This document shows positions 16,651-25,022 of a stretch of DNA of 64,000 nt, one piece after another. Origin of the DNA: Elstera cyanobacteriorum (lineage in GTDB: Bacteria; Pseudomonadota; Alphaproteobacteria; Elsterales; Elsteraceae); NCBI RefSeq assembly GCF_002251735.1, contig NZ_NOXS01000024.1:473-64472 (forward strand). The letters run 5' to 3'. The stretch's first letter is position 1. Each line of letters opens with the position of its first letter. A model generated the notes under the pieces. The model saw only the letters and a list, made by a program, of their open reading frames with translations. It had not been told where the DNA came from and ran no database searches. The translations under genes and the position numbers were made by a program.

Positions 16651-18366
16651 ATGACAACTTTTGCTGACCTGGGTCTTTCCCAGGCCCTTCTCGCTTCTTT
16701 GGCGCAAGAAGGTTACGAAACGCCGACCCCGATCCAGGCCGGGGCGATTCCGACCCTGTTGGCGGGTAAGGATTTGCTGGGGATTGCCCAGACCGGTACC
16801 GGCAAGACGGCGGCTTTCGCCCTGCCGATCCTGCATCAACTCAGCCAATCGAAAATCCGCCCGTTCAAGCGCACCTGCCGTACGCTGATCCTCAGCCCGA
16901 CGCGCGAGCTTGCCGGTCAGATTGCCGATAATATCCGCCTCTATGGCCGCAACCTGCCGCTGACCACCGCCGTTGTGTTCGGCGGGCAGCCGATTTTCCG
17001 CCAGGCGCGCGCGCTGGAACGCGGCGTGGATGTGCTTGTTGCCACGCCGGGCCGCCTGCTCGATCTCGTCAGCCAGAATGCCGTTTTCCTCGATAAGGTG
17101 GAAATTCTGGTGCTGGACGAAGCCGATCAGATGCTCGACCTCGGCTTCATTCATCCGATCCGCCAGATCGTGAGCATGATCCCGAAAGAACGGCAGACGC
17201 TGCTGTTCTCCGCCACCATGCCGGACAGCATCGCCAAGCTGGCCAAGGATCTGCTGAACCAGCCGGAACGGGTGGAAGTCACGCCGGTCGCCACCACCGC
17301 CGAACGCATCGTTCAAAAGGCGATTTTCGTGGATCGCGACGATAAGCGCGGCATGCTGGCCGAACTGCTGAACGATCCGGCGATCACCCGCTCGCTGGTT
17401 TTCACCCGCACGAAGCATGGCGCCGATAAGGTCGTCCGCCACCTCGATAGCGAAGGCATCCGCTCCGAAGCCATTCACGGCAATAAGTCGCAGCCGCAGC
17501 GCGAAAAGGCCCTGGCCGCTTTCCGCAACGGTTCCGTGACCGTGCTGGTTGCAACCGATATTGCCGCGCGCGGTATCGATGTCGATGGCGTCAGCCACGT
17601 TATCAACTTCGACCTGCCGAACGTCCCCGAACAATATGTCCACCGCATTGGCCGCACGGGCCGCGCGGGCCGGGAAGGGGAGGCGATTTCGTTGGTCGAA
17701 CATGAGGATCGTCCGCATCTGCGCACCATCGAAACGCTGATCCGTCAGCGTTTGCCGATCGACGACCGCCGCCGCGAACCGCGCGATGATCATGATCGCG
17801 CTTTCGGTCCGGCTAAGCGTCCGGGTCGGGGCAATGGTGGCGGTGGCCGTGGCCGTCCGCAGGGTGGCGGCGAAGGCCGTTCCTTTGAAAACCGTCCGCC
17901 GCGCTCGGATCGTCCCGCCGCGCCGCGTGGCCCGCGCCCGATGGAAGCCCGGGGCGGTGACGACCGTCCGCGTCAGGACCGGCCGTTTGGCGACCGTCCC
18001 CGTCAGGATGGCCCGCGCCCGGATGGTTTCCGTCAGGAACGCTCCTTCGGCGACCGCCCGCGTGGGGATCGCCCGCAAGGGGATCGTCCGTTCGGCGACC
18101 GGCCGCGCGGTGATCGTCCTCAGGGGGATCGCCCCTTCGGTGATCGTCCGCGTGGCGAGCGCCCCCAGGGAGACCGTCCGTTCGGGGATCGTCCGCGTGG
18201 TGAACGGTCGTTCAGTGACCGTCCGCAGGGTGAACGCTCCGACCGTCCGCGCACCGGCGACCGCCCGAAAGGCGACCGCTTTAAGGGCGGCGGCCAGGGC
18301 GCCCCTGCCGGTCGCAGTTTTAGCGGTAAGCCCGCCGGTCGCAATCAGCGCCGCTCTGGGTTCTAA
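16651..18366 (+). CDS. rhlE: DEAD-box RNA helicase, RhlE-like, with Arg/Gly-rich tail
   Basis: A 571-residue ATP-dependent RNA helicase, predicted to unwind structured RNA in ribosome assembly or mRNA turnover. Motifs in order: Q motif (TPIQ), I AQTGTGKT, Ia PTRELAG, Ib TPGR, II DEAD, III SAT, IV-V ATDIAARGID, VI HRIGRTGRAG, all in residues about 20-350. The tail (about 385-571) is intrinsically disordered and rich in Arg, Gly, Asp and Pro, with GDRP repeats, probably for RNA binding. Start at 16651 gives the normal helicase N-terminus (FADLGLSQALL); 44 upstream in-frame codons lack similarity. A strong terminator follows. Confidence 0.93.
   Translation: MTTFADLGLSQALLASLAQEGYETPTPIQAGAIPTLLAGKDLLGIAQTGTGKTAAFALPILHQLSQSKIRPFKRTCRTLILSPTRELAGQIADNIRLYGRNLPLTTAVVFGGQPIFRQARALERGVDVLVATPGRLLDLVSQNAVFLDKVEILVLDEADQMLDLGFIHPIRQIVSMIPKERQTLLFSATMPDSIAKLAKDLLNQPERVEVTPVATTAERIVQKAIFVDRDDKRGMLAELLNDPAITRSLVFTRTKHGADKVVRHLDSEGIRSEAIHGNKSQPQREKALAAFRNGSVTVLVATDIAARGIDVDGVSHVINFDLPNVPEQYVHRIGRTGRAGREGEAISLVEHEDRPHLRTIETLIRQRLPIDDRRREPRDDHDRAFGPAKRPGRGNGGGGRGRPQGGGEGRSFENRPPRSDRPAAPRGPRPMEARGGDDRPRQDRPFGDRPRQDGPRPDGFRQERSFGDRPRGDRPQGDRPFGDRPRGDRPQGDRPFGDRPRGERPQGDRPFGDRPRGERSFSDRPQGERSDRPRTGDRPKGDRFKGGGQGAPAGRSFSGKPAGRNQRRSGF
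18046..18180 (+). repeat. Three perfect-period 45-base tandem repeats in the helicase tail
   Basis: Units start at 18046, 18091 and 18136 and each encode FGDRPRG(D/E)RPQGDRP. A fourth, divergent unit begins at 18181. The DNA differs mainly at synonymous positions, so the amino acid pattern is selected while the array can expand or shrink by 15 residues. Confidence 0.9.
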
Positions 18367-18402
18367 GATCTGCCGCTGCGGCGGTTAATCTTCAGCGGAA
18401 AG

Positions 18403-18434
18403 GGCCAGAGGGCGATTGTCCTCTGGCCTTTTTT
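18403..18434 (+). terminator. Rho-independent terminator of rhlE
   Basis: A perfect 9-bp stem GGCCAGAGG/CCTCTGGCC with an 8-base loop is followed by six T residues, 37 bases after the helicase stop codon. Confidence 0.92.
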
Positions 18435-18443
18435 CTGTCTCTA

Positions 18444-18483
18444 TAATTGACAAAGGCAATTAATAAGATTGCTATAAGCAATT
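18444..18483 (+). promoter_or_regulatory. Operator and promoter of the MarR-GNAT gene
   Basis: Two adjacent inverted repeats: TAATTG-7-CAATTA (18444-18462) and ATTGC-5-GCAAT (18468-18482). The inner halves also form GCAAT-7-ATTGC, so four alternating half-sites are present. TTGACA at 18447-18452 is a perfect -35 inside the first repeat, and TATAAG at 18473-18478 is a candidate -10 inside the second (spacing of 20 is long). ATTGC-type palindromes fit MarR operators, so autorepression is likely. Confidence 0.65.
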
Positions 18484-18497
18484 ATAAGGAGGCCGCC

Positions 18498-19418
18498 ATG
18501 ACCCCAGAGACCGAGGTGTTGGATGCCGTGCGGGCGTTCAATCGGTTTTACACCGCGCGGATCGGTGTGCTGGAAGAAGGGCTGCTCGATAGCCCCTATT
18601 CGCTGACCGAGGCGCGGGTGCTATACGAAATCGCCCATCGTCCGAGCGTGACGGCGGCGGATTTGGCGCGCGATCTGGGCTTGGACCCTGGGTATCTTAG
18701 CCGTCTCTTGAAGAAATTCACCGCCCAGGGGCTGATCGACCGGCGTAAATCGCCGGAGGATGCGCGGCAGCATTTGCTGGCCTTGACCGAGGCGGGGCGG
18801 GCGGTAGTCGAGCCTTTGGAAGCACAATCACGGGCGGAGGTGGCTGCGCTTCTGGCGCCTTTGTCCCCGCCGGACCGGGCAAAACTGCTGACGGCGCTGA
18901 AGACCGTACAGTCCTTGCTCACCCCCGGCGCGCAGGCGGGGCCTGTGGTGCTACGCCCACATCGGCCCGGCGATCTCGGTTGGGTCATCCAGCGGCAAAC
19001 GCTGCTCTATGCCCATGAATATGGGTGGGACGGCAGCTTCGAAGCCATGGTGGCAGAGATCGCCGCGCGCTTTATCACCAACTTCCAGCCGGATAAGGAA
19101 GCCTGCTGGATGGCCGAGCGGGACGGCGAGATTCTGGGGTCGGTGATGCTGGTCGAAAGTGCCCCCGGCATCGCGCAGTTGCGCATGCTGTATGTCGAGG
19201 CACGGGCGCGCGGCCTGGGCGTCGGCGCTAAACTGGTGGCGGCCTGCGATCATTTCGCCCGGCAAGCGGGGTATCGCGCCATTCGCCTGTGGACCAACGC
19301 CAACCTGCTTTCCGCCCGCCGCCTCTATGAAGCAGCGGGCTATCGGTTGATCGAAAGCGAACCGTATCAGGGTTTCGGTCAGTCGCTGGTCGGCGAAACC
19401 TGGGAAAAGACCCTCTGA
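18498..19418 (+). CDS. MarR-family regulator fused to GNAT acetyltransferase
   Basis: A 306-residue bifunctional protein. Residues about 1-140 form a MarR winged helix (YSLTEARVLYEIA, ADLARDLGLDPGYLSRLLKKFTAQGLI, and the DARQHLLALTEAG wing). Residues about 150-306 form a GNAT domain with acetyl-CoA loop RARGLGVGAKL and ARRLYEAAGYRL near the end. The fusion is a known architecture; the acetylation target is unknown. ATG at 18498 has AAGGAGG at ideal spacing. Its stop codon abuts the stop of the convergent ABC permease gene. Confidence 0.9.
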   Translation: MTPETEVLDAVRAFNRFYTARIGVLEEGLLDSPYSLTEARVLYEIAHRPSVTAADLARDLGLDPGYLSRLLKKFTAQGLIDRRKSPEDARQHLLALTEAGRAVVEPLEAQSRAEVAALLAPLSPPDRAKLLTALKTVQSLLTPGAQAGPVVLRPHRPGDLGWVIQRQTLLYAHEYGWDGSFEAMVAEIAARFITNFQPDKEACWMAERDGEILGSVMLVESAPGIAQLRMLYVEARARGLGVGAKLVAACDHFARQAGYRAIRLWTNANLLSARRLYEAAGYRLIESEPYQGFGQSLVGETWEKTL

Positions 19419-20222
19419 CTATTCCCCCGTCTGCAGCAGTTTCCCCGCCCGGCGCGCGGCGTTGAAACAGGCGGAGAAGACCAGGGCCGCACCAAGGAGA
19501 TAGACCGCATTCAGTCCCATCGCCGCCGCCAGATGGCCCCAGGGGACCGGCTGGCCGAACAGCACCGCGCGCATGCCTTCGAAGACATGAGAGGCGGGAA
19601 GGGCGTAGGACATCGGCTGAATCCAGCCGGGCAGGCTGGCGACCGGATAATAGATCCCAGCGATGGGGGCGAGGATGAACATGCCCATCCAGGCCAAATT
19701 CTCCGCCCCCAGACCGACGCGCAGGATGATGCCGGATAGCGCAATCCCCATCGCCCAGCCCATGAGGATCAACTGGCTAAAGAACAGCAGTAGCACCGGC
19801 CCCATACTGAAGACGGAGTAATCGTAAAACGCCCAGGCCAGCAGCGCGGCAGGCCCGACGCCGAGGATGACGCGGGCAAGGCCCATGCCGGCCAAGGCCC
19901 CCGCAAACTCGATGGGCCGCACCGGCGTGACGAACAGGCTGCCGAGATTGCGCGACCAGATTTCTTCCATGAACGCCAAACAGACGCCGATCTGGCTGCG
20001 CACGGTAATTTCCCACAGCAGCACGCCCGCGATCAGCACGCCGAAGGCTTGTTCCAGATAGGGGCTGCGGCTGGAAAAGAAGCTGGTGAAGAAGCCCCAG
20101 ATCAGGAGTTGCACGGTCGGCCAATAGACGAGTTCCGCCATCCGGGCATACGAGCCGCGAATGAGGTAAACATGGCGCAGCATCAGCCCGCTCATGCGGG
20201 TGAGGGAGGCGGGGAGGCTCAT
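19419..20222 (-). CDS. ABC-2 type exporter permease, NodJ-like
   Basis: A 267-residue inner-membrane protein with six predicted hydrophobic segments and the ABC-2 layout (VYWPTVQLLIWGFFTSFF near residue 35; GIYYPVASLPGWIQPMSYALPASHVFEGMR near residue 205). It pairs with the ATPase encoded just upstream (four-base ATGA overlap). Such two-gene exporters move drugs, lipids or oligosaccharides; substrate unknown. Confidence 0.88.
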   Translation of the reverse strand: MSLPASLTRMSGLMLRHVYLIRGSYARMAELVYWPTVQLLIWGFFTSFFSSRSPYLEQAFGVLIAGVLLWEITVRSQIGVCLAFMEEIWSRNLGSLFVTPVRPIEFAGALAGMGLARVILGVGPAALLAWAFYDYSVFSMGPVLLLFFSQLILMGWAMGIALSGIILRVGLGAENLAWMGMFILAPIAGIYYPVASLPGWIQPMSYALPASHVFEGMRAVLFGQPVPWGHLAAAMGLNAVYLLGAALVFSACFNAARRAGKLLQTGE

Positions 20223-20962
20223 GCGGGGTCTTTCTGGCGGGCAATGTCGAGGAAGACTTCTTCGAGCGTGCTGCGCCCATAGCGGGCGATCAGCCCTTGC
20301 GGTGTATCGTCGTCCACCAGCTTACCGCCGCGCATCATCAACACCCGGTCGGCGAGCCGTTCCACTTCCATCATATTGTGGCTCGCCAGCAGCAGGGTGG
20401 CGCCGGTCTTTTGCCGATAGGCTGCGAGATAGCTGCGCACCCAATCGCCGGTATCGGGGTCGAGTGAGGCGGTCGGCTCATCGAGCAACAGCAGCTCCGG
20501 CTTGTTGATCAACGCTTTCGCCAACCCGGCGCGCGTCTTCTGTCCCGCCGACAGGCTACCGAGCGGGCGCTTGCGCAGGGCAGTTAGGCCGAGGTCTTCC
20601 AGCAGTTCGTCTATCCGTTCGGCAAGGCGCGGGAGGTTATAGAGGCGGCCATAAACGCCGAGGTTCTGTTCCACCGTCAGCCGGAAGGGCAGTTCCACAT
20701 AGGGGCTGGAGAAGTTGAGGCGCGGCAGGGCGGCATAGCGGTTGCGCACCATATCGACGCCCAAAACCTCAATCTGCCCACTGGTGGGGACCAAGAGGCC
20801 GAGCAGCATCGAAATCGTCGTCGTCTTGCCCGCGCCATTGCCGCCCAGCAGCGCCGTAACGCTACCGGGGGCGACGCTAAAGCTTAGCCCATCAACCGCC
20901 GCCGGAGTGCCGGGTGGGCCGAAGTGTTTGACGAGATCGGTGACGCGGAGGGGAGGGGTCAC
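20219..20962 (-). CDS. ABC exporter ATP-binding protein, NodI-like
   Basis: A 247-residue ATPase. Walker A is GGNGAGKTT (about residue 39), the signature is LSAGQKTRAGLAKAL, Walker B LLLLDEPTASLD, and the switch His is in ASHNMMEVE. It powers the ABC-2 permease that follows. Its start overlaps the elaA stop by four bases (ATGA), so the three genes are translationally coupled. Confidence 0.92.
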   Translation of the reverse strand: MTPPLRVTDLVKHFGPPGTPAAVDGLSFSVAPGSVTALLGGNGAGKTTTISMLLGLLVPTSGQIEVLGVDMVRNRYAALPRLNFSSPYVELPFRLTVEQNLGVYGRLYNLPRLAERIDELLEDLGLTALRKRPLGSLSAGQKTRAGLAKALINKPELLLLDEPTASLDPDTGDWVRSYLAAYRQKTGATLLLASHNMMEVERLADRVLMMRGGKLVDDDTPQGLIARYGRSTLEEVFLDIARQKDPA

Positions 20963-21468
20963 GCCGCGACTCCTGCCGCCTGTCGCCGCATATCCACATG
21001 CGGAATACCGTCTTCGAGATACTCCTCCCCGACCGCTGTGAAGCCGTAGCGCCCATAAAACCCCTGCAAATGCGCTTGGGCCGAAAGTTGGAGGGTCGGG
21101 GTGTGGCGGGTAACCTCGATCTGGCGGATGGCTTCCGCCAGCAGCGTGCCGCCCAGTTTGACGCCGCGATAGGCCGCATCGACAACGATGCGCCCGATGG
21201 TTGTCGCCTGATCGGCGGGCAACGCGGGGAGGGAGCTACCGTGCGGGGCGGCGGCACCGTCCAGCAGCCGCAGTGCACCAATCAGCGTGCGTACCTTGCC
21301 GCTGGGATCGAAGGCCAGAAGATGCTCCGCCGTGGGGTCGCGCCCGTCGATATCGGGGTAGGGGCAGTTTTGTTCCACGATGAAAATATCTTGCCGCAGC
21401 CGCAGCAGATCGTGAACTTGGCGCCCGGTCAGCGTATCGAAAGGCGCCCAAAGGAAGTGGGGGGTCAT
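20959..21468 (-). CDS. elaA: GNAT acetyltransferase, ElaA family
   Basis: A protein of about 169 residues with the ElaA hallmark LLRLRQDIFIVEQNCPYPDIDGRD near the N-terminus and the acetyl-CoA loop AYRGVKLGGTLL. Function in the cell is unknown. Two starts are possible: 21486 or the ATG at 21468 used here, which gives the usual ElaA N-terminal length. It heads a three-gene operon with an ABC-2 exporter. Confidence 0.85.
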   Translation of the reverse strand: MTPHFLWAPFDTLTGRQVHDLLRLRQDIFIVEQNCPYPDIDGRDPTAEHLLAFDPSGKVRTLIGALRLLDGAAAPHGSSLPALPADQATTIGRIVVDAAYRGVKLGGTLLAEAIRQIEVTRHTPTLQLSAQAHLQGFYGRYGFTAVGEEYLEDGIPHVDMRRQAAGVAA

Positions 21469-21558
21469 GGTGACGTTCCGTCGCATCGTCTAATCGCGGC
21501 AGATGGTGCATCCAGACTCCCTATGCGTCCAGCCCCGATCCGTCCTATATCTCATGCC

Positions 21559-23091
21559 ATGCTGGGATTTCGGGCGTGGAAACAGAATCGCGCGGCCGCA
21601 CGGGCGGCGGAACCGGGGGAGGCCCCGGCGCCGTCGGCTGAGCCACAACCTGGGGCGGCGCGCGCGGCGGGTGGCGGTTGGACGGCTCCGCGCCTGCCCG
21701 GGCGGGCAAACCGATCCCTGCTGAATACCGAAGAACTTCCGGCGACGCGCGGTGCGGTGCGCGTGCGCACGCTGCTCTATCTGCGCTGGATCGGCCTCTG
21801 TGGGCAGTTGCTCGCGGTCTATATCACTGAAGTTCTGTTGCACCTGGATACGCCGCTCAGCGCCTGCTTGCTGGTCATCGCCGCTTCGGCGGTGGCGAAC
21901 TTGCATCTACTGAGGGTCCGGCCCTCCGCCTCTTGGTTGGGGCGGCGGATGGCGACGCTGCATCTCGCCTTCGATGTCACCCAGGTCAGTGCGCTCCTCT
22001 ATCTCACGGGGGGGCTGCATAATCCCTTCGCGATGATCATCATGGTGCCGGTCACGATTTCGGCGACGATCCTGCCCTTGCGCTCCACGATGGCGCTGGG
22101 CGCGATGGCGATTGGCGCGGTGACGCTGCTGGCGTTTTTCTTCCGACCGCTGCCGTGGCCCGATGCCTTTGGGCTGACGTTGCCCCGGCTTTATGTCGGC
22201 GGCGTTTGGGTGGCGCTGGTGACGACGGTTCTCTTCGTCGGCGGCTATGCCTGGCGCGTTGCGGCGGAAGCGCGCAGCATGGCGAATGCCTTGACGGCGA
22301 CCAAGATGGCCTTGGCGCGCGAACAGCGCCTATCGGCGGTCGGCGGCGTTGCGGCGGCGGCAGCCCATGAACTCGGTAGCCCGCTCTCGACCATCGCTGT
22401 GGTGACGAAGGAGCTGCTGCGCGACGTGCCGCTCGATAGTCCGCTGCGCGACGATATCGAGCTTTTGCAGAGCGAAGCCGCGCGCTGCCGGGAAATTCTG
22501 GCCGGGCTGACCGATGCGCCGGAACGCAAATCCGAATCGCCGCTCGACCTGACCCCCGTTTCCGTACTGCTGACCGAACTGGCCGAAGCCGCCGAAACCC
22601 TGGCGACGGAAGTCGAGGTGATCGTCAATCCCGACTGCGAGGGGGACGAGCCGACGCTGCCGCGCACCCCGGAACTCGTGCATGGGCTGACCAACTTTAT
22701 CCATAACGCCACGCAGTTTGCGCAAAGCCGGGTGGAGGTGAGCGTTTTCTGGGATGCCGACGATCTCGCCATCCTGGTCGAAGACGATGGGCCGGGGTTC
22801 CCGGCGACCGTGCTGGACCGGCTGGGCGAGCCGTATATTTCGACGCGGGAGGGGGAGAGCGGCCATATGGGGCTGGGCGTTTTCATCGCCACGACGCTCT
22901 TGTCCCATACCGGCGCGACGGTGGAATTCGGCAATGGCGATAAGATCGACCCCGATGCCGATGGACTAAGTGGCGCGCGCGTGCTGATCGCCTGGGAACG
23001 GGCGCGCTTGACTGGCGATCTGGCTTGGGGCGGCAAGACCTGGGGGGTGCCCATCGTCCCCGTGTCGCCGCGCGAGACAGCCGCGGAATAA
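21559..23091 (+). CDS. regB: RegB/PrrB/ActS-type redox sensor histidine kinase
   Basis: A membrane sensor kinase of about 510 residues governing the switch between aerobic and microaerobic metabolism. About six hydrophobic segments (residues 68-232) contain the quinone-sensing GGLHNPF loop (151-157). The H-box has His270 (AAAHELGSPLS), and Cys310 in the AARCREIL helix corresponds to the redox-active Cys of RegB. The ATPase N, G1 and G2 boxes follow (NFIHNA, DDGPGF, GLGVFIA). The Pro/Ala-rich first 60 residues are longer than usual, so the true start could be elsewhere; ATG at 21523 is also in frame. The partner regulator follows after 112 bases. Confidence 0.92.
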   Translation: MLGFRAWKQNRAAARAAEPGEAPAPSAEPQPGAARAAGGGWTAPRLPGRANRSLLNTEELPATRGAVRVRTLLYLRWIGLCGQLLAVYITEVLLHLDTPLSACLLVIAASAVANLHLLRVRPSASWLGRRMATLHLAFDVTQVSALLYLTGGLHNPFAMIIMVPVTISATILPLRSTMALGAMAIGAVTLLAFFFRPLPWPDAFGLTLPRLYVGGVWVALVTTVLFVGGYAWRVAAEARSMANALTATKMALAREQRLSAVGGVAAAAAHELGSPLSTIAVVTKELLRDVPLDSPLRDDIELLQSEAARCREILAGLTDAPERKSESPLDLTPVSVLLTELAEAAETLATEVEVIVNPDCEGDEPTLPRTPELVHGLTNFIHNATQFAQSRVEVSVFWDADDLAILVEDDGPGFPATVLDRLGEPYISTREGESGHMGLGVFIATTLLSHTGATVEFGNGDKIDPDADGLSGARVLIAWERARLTGDLAWGGKTWGVPIVPVSPRETAAE

Positions 23092-23203
23092 GCATGGCAA
23101 ACTGTCGCGCGACGACCTAGTAAGCGCTTTGAAAAACCGATACCCCTCTCAGGGGGAACCCATACGTGTAGTAGGGTTATAAAAAGACGAACGGGGAAAC
23201 GCT

Positions 23204-23791
23204 ATGACCGATGCTCCGCTGCCCGACGCTTCCGATCCCGGATTTCTGGCGGATGGCGATCTGCCGCGCCTGCTGCTGGTGGATGATGATCTACCGCTGC
23301 TGACCCGCTTGGCCCGGGCGATGGAAAAGCGCGGGTTCGTCGTCCAAACGGCCAATTCGGTCGCCGAGGGGATTCGCCAGGCGCAGGATGATCCGCCCGA
23401 TTATGCGGTGGTCGATCTGCGGTTGGCGGACGGCAATGGTCTCGACGTGGTGGCCGCCCTACGCGAAGCGCGGGAGGATATCCGCATCGTCATGCTGACC
23501 GGCTATGGCAATATCGCGACGGCGGTGGCCGCTGTTAAGGCCGGGGCGGTGGATTATCTGCCGAAACCCGCCGATGCCGATGCCATCGAAGCCGCCCTGC
23601 GCGTCAATGGCCCGGGGGCGCCGTTGCCGCCGCCGCCGGAATTGCCGATGTCGGCGGAACGGGTGCGGTGGGAGCATATTCAGCGCGTTTTTGAACAATG
23701 CGACCGCAACGTCTCGGAAACCGCCCGCCGTTTACGCATGCACCGCCGCACGCTGCAACGTATCCTCGCCAAACACGCGCCACGGTCTTAA
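23204..23791 (+). CDS. regA: RegA/PrrA/ActR-type response regulator
   Basis: A 195-residue two-domain regulator. The receiver domain has the phosphoacceptor Asp71 in YAVVDLRLADGNGLD, plus VDDD and KPAD motifs. A proline stretch (PPPPEL) links it to the conserved Fis-type helix-turn-helix NVSETARRLRMHRRTLQRIL-like region that is nearly invariant in the family. Activated by the RegB kinase encoded upstream, it controls respiratory, carbon and nitrogen fixation genes in relatives. mutM begins with no gap after its TAA stop. Confidence 0.95.
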   Translation: MTDAPLPDASDPGFLADGDLPRLLLVDDDLPLLTRLARAMEKRGFVVQTANSVAEGIRQAQDDPPDYAVVDLRLADGNGLDVVAALREAREDIRIVMLTGYGNIATAVAAVKAGAVDYLPKPADADAIEAALRVNGPGAPLPPPPELPMSAERVRWEHIQRVFEQCDRNVSETARRLRMHRRTLQRILAKHAPRS

Positions 23792-24622
23792 ATGCCGGAA
23801 TTACCCGAGGTTGAAACCGTGCGCCGGGGGCTGGAGCCGGTGTTGTCCGGCGCGCGGCTGGTCGAGGTTCTGGTGCGCCGCCCCGATCTGCGTCGGCCCT
23901 TCCCGCCGCGCCTTGCGGAACGGCTGACCGGGCGGCAGATCACCGGGCTGCGGCGCCGGGCGAAATACATTCTGATCGATCTTGAGGGCGGCGATGCGCT
24001 GCTGCTCCACCTCGGCATGTCCGGGCGGATGGTGATTTCCCCCGCGCGCCCGAACACGTTGGAAGCCCATGATCATGTGGTTTTCTATACCGAGGCGGGG
24101 CCGGTGGTGCGCTTTAACGACGCCCGCCGGTTTGGCTCCCTCGATTGGATCGAGGCTGGGGCGGAAGCAGGGCATCCGCTGCTGCGCGATATTGGGCCAG
24201 AGCCGCTGGAGGCTGGGTTTTCTGCGGAAAGCTTTGCGAAGGCCCTGGAAGGCCGTCTCGCGCCAATCAAAGCCGTGTTGCTCGATCAGCATCAAGTTGC
24301 CGGGATCGGCAATATTTACGCTTGCGAAGCCTTGTATAAAGCAAGGGTTCATCCCACCCGCCCGGCGAAAGACTTGACGCGCGCGGAAGTTTCCAGTCTC
24401 GTAGAGGCCGTGAAAGAGGTTCTGGCGGTGGCGATTACGGCGGGGGGATCGACCTTGCGCGATCATCAGCAGCCGAATGGCGAGTTGGGCTATTTTCAAC
24501 ACCGGTTTCAGGTTTATGGTCGGGCCGGGGAAGCCTGTGCGCGCTGCGGGGATGCCGCGCGGATTGAACGGCTGGTGCAATCCGGCCGGTCCAGCTTCTT
24601 CTGTGCGACCTGCCAGCCGTAA
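23792..24622 (+). CDS. mutM: Formamidopyrimidine-DNA glycosylase
   Basis: A 276-residue base-excision repair enzyme removing oxidised purines (8-oxoguanine) and cutting at abasic sites. The N-terminal PELPEVET gives the catalytic Pro and Glu after Met removal. LLLHLGMSGRM carries the conserved Lys/His region. The C-terminal zinc finger has CARC and CATC pairs. Its ATG directly follows the regA stop, so it is likely co-transcribed with the redox regulator, linking redox state and oxidative DNA repair. Confidence 0.96.
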   Translation: MPELPEVETVRRGLEPVLSGARLVEVLVRRPDLRRPFPPRLAERLTGRQITGLRRRAKYILIDLEGGDALLLHLGMSGRMVISPARPNTLEAHDHVVFYTEAGPVVRFNDARRFGSLDWIEAGAEAGHPLLRDIGPEPLEAGFSAESFAKALEGRLAPIKAVLLDQHQVAGIGNIYACEALYKARVHPTRPAKDLTRAEVSSLVEAVKEVLAVAITAGGSTLRDHQQPNGELGYFQHRFQVYGRAGEACARCGDAARIERLVQSGRSSFFCATCQP

Positions 24623-24635
24623 GAGAGTTTTCAGC

Positions 24636-24998
24636 ATGCGCCGCCGTTCTTTGCTTTGCTCCCTCGCCCTTCTGCCGGTGGCTGTGACCGGGCCGGTGGC
24701 GGCCCAGCAGCGCCGCTATGTGGCGGGGCTGGAAGATGTGCCGCTGGCGCCGGGCCTTGCCTCGCCCGAGGCGCCGACGAGTTTTGACAGTCCGCAGGGG
24801 CGGATCGTTATCACCTATGCGCAGGGTGCGGCCGACCGCGCTGGTGTGCTGGCGTTCTACAGCGCCTCCCTGCCGCAACTCGGTTGGCGGCGGGAGGAAG
24901 AAACCCTGTTCCGGCGCGAGGGCGAAAGCCTGCGCCTCGAATTCGGCCCGCCCGGCCGAGTGCTCACCGTGCGCTTTACGCTGGCGCCCGTTTTATAA
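24636..24998 (+). CDS. Small exported protein of unknown function
   Basis: A 120-residue protein with a clear Sec signal (MRRRSLLCSLALLPVAVTG, cleavage near VAAQQ). The mature part of about 95 residues contains DVPLAPGL, then a compact domain with QGRIVITYAQG, VLAFYSASLPQLGW and LRLEFGPPGRVLTVRF. This resembles short alphaproteobacterial periplasmic proteins encoded after mutM; no activity is known. Start at 24636 is 13 bases after the mutM stop. Confidence 0.75.
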   Translation: MRRRSLLCSLALLPVAVTGPVAAQQRRYVAGLEDVPLAPGLASPEAPTSFDSPQGRIVITYAQGAADRAGVLAFYSASLPQLGWRREEETLFRREGESLRLEFGPPGRVLTVRFTLAPVL

Positions 24999-25022
24999 GA
25001 ATCAATCGAGTGGGGGAGACCG

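Noticed and set aside
18046-18270. Possible CRISPR array
   Set aside because: Units are contiguous 45-base repeats without spacers and keep the helicase reading frame.
20998-21558. N-terminal 187 codons of the long frame containing regB
   Set aside because: They are antisense to elaA, which has clear family motifs; the kinase begins well after.
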